Below, one piece after another: positions 5,819 to 6,288 of a stretch of 6,288 bases of DNA. The first letter of the stretch is position 1, and every line of letters begins with the position of its first letter. The translations under genes and the position numbers were made by a program. Below the pieces are notes generated by a model. That model was not told where the DNA came from. It saw nothing but the letters and a program-made list of their open reading frames with translations, and ran no database searches. This stretch comes from Desulfobulbaceae bacterium UBA2213. GTDB lineage: Bacteria > Desulfobacterota > Desulfobulbia > Desulfobulbales > Desulfocapsaceae. Where the stretch lies: positions 1 through 6,288 of the forward strand of contig DCUN01000201.1 of the NCBI GenBank assembly GCA_002327225.1. Reading direction: 5' to 3'.

Positions 5819-6288
5819 ATGCCCGATAAAGAAGCCACAGCTCGCATCAAGATCAACAAGCTGCTTGAAACGGCTGGCTGGCGTTTTTTTCAGGAAGGCG
5901 ACGCGCCCGCGAACATTCGCCTCGAACCCAGCGTCACAGTTAAATCCACCGACTTGGACGCGCTTGGCGCCAACTTCGAGAAGAGCACAAAAGGCTTCGT
6001 CGATTTTCTCTTGCTCGACGCCAAAGGCTTTCCGCTGCTTGTTCTCGAAGCCAAGGCCGAGGACAAGAATCCGCTCGTCGGCAAAGAGCAGGCGCGTAAA
6101 TACGCCAAGTCCCAGAACTGCCGCTTCGTCATCCTTTCCAACGGCAACCTGCATTACTTCTGGGATCTTGAACGCGGCAACCCTTACGTCATTACCTCGT
6201 TTCCAACACCGGACTCGGTCACCGGCTACCAGAAGGTCATGCCCAATCCGCAGCGTCTGATCGAAGAGCAGGTCGGCGCGGACTACAT
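5819..6288 (+). CDS. Type I restriction enzyme R subunit-like protein, N-terminal nuclease domain (partial)
   Basis: The first 156 residues of a restriction-enzyme motor/nuclease subunit (HsdR family) are present, and the gene continues past the right edge. The visible part is the N-terminal PD-(D/E)xK endonuclease domain: Asp62 in GFVDFLLLDAKG, then LEAKA with Glu77 and Lys79, then EQARKYA with the family's Q91-xxx-Y95 motif. An opening helix (ARIKINKLLETAGW) is typical of the family. In type I systems this domain cuts DNA after ATP-driven translocation by the downstream helicase domains, which are not visible here. The ATG at 5819 follows an in-frame TGA directly and has AGGA six bases upstream, so the start is secure. 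No methylase or specificity gene precedes it; they may follow, or the protein may be a solitary HsdR_N-helicase. Confidence 0.87.
   Translation, partial: MPDKEATARIKINKLLETAGWRFFQEGDAPANIRLEPSVTVKSTDLDALGANFEKSTKGFVDFLLLDAKGFPLLVLEAKAEDKNPLVGKEQARKYAKSQNCRFVILSNGNLHYFWDLERGNPYVITSFPTPDSVTGYQKVMPNPQRLIEEQVGADY

Noticed and set aside
5865..6260. Plus-strand 131-codon frame and minus-strand frames over the hsdR-like start
   Set aside because: The frame from 5819 carries the complete D-ExK-QxxxY nuclease signature, so these are shadows.
1..6288. CRISPR array, tRNA or rRNA genes
   Set aside because: No regularly spaced direct repeats and no tRNA-like cloverleaf or rRNA-like stretch were seen in either strand by eye.

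Overview
The window is bacterial chromosomal DNA. It is mostly GC-rich and densely coding in the left half, and becomes more AT-rich after about position 4450. Several features point to an anaerobic Gram-negative bacterium, with Desulfobacterota (sulfate-reducer-like) as my best guess. These are a multisubunit Na+/H+ antiporter operon with a separate MbhD-like subunit, a long-form KamA-family radical SAM gene, and an M50 protease with C-terminal CBS domains. The taxonomy is inferred from protein resemblance only.

Left block (1-1299, minus strand): four tightly overlapping genes of an Mrp/Mnh-type cation/proton antiporter, read right to left as mnhE, mnhF, mnhG and a DUF4040/MbhD-like subunit that runs off the left edge. 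The E-F-G-MbhD order is shared by classical Mrp antiporters with a split MrpA and by the antiporter module of Mbh-type membrane-bound hydrogenases. The rest of the operon lies outside the window.

Second block (1424-2919, minus strand): a broken gene of the lysine 2,3-aminomutase (KamA) radical SAM family. It is spread over three reading frames by two apparent single-base insertions. It also appears to have lost about 100 central residues, exactly where the CxxxCxxC iron-sulfur cluster motif should be. It is annotated as a pseudogene.

Third block (2920-5476, plus strand): a divergent intergenic region with a plausible sigma-70 promoter, then a site-2-type M50 zinc metalloprotease with two CBS domains. 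Its natural N-terminus seems displaced by a further one-base insertion. A gene-free gap of about 300 bp follows, then a six-helix membrane protein resembling the YjdF/DUF2238 family.

Right block (5477-6288): an AT-rich gap of about 340 bp with inverted repeats, a hairpin and perhaps a gene remnant, then the start of a restriction-enzyme subunit (HsdR N-terminal nuclease domain, D-ExK-QxxxY motif) that runs off the right edge. This looks like the entry to an accessory or defence region.

I found no clearly new system. The most notable items are the precise-looking loss of the radical SAM cluster segment and three independent +1 lesions in neighbouring genes, which raise the question of gene decay versus sequence error.
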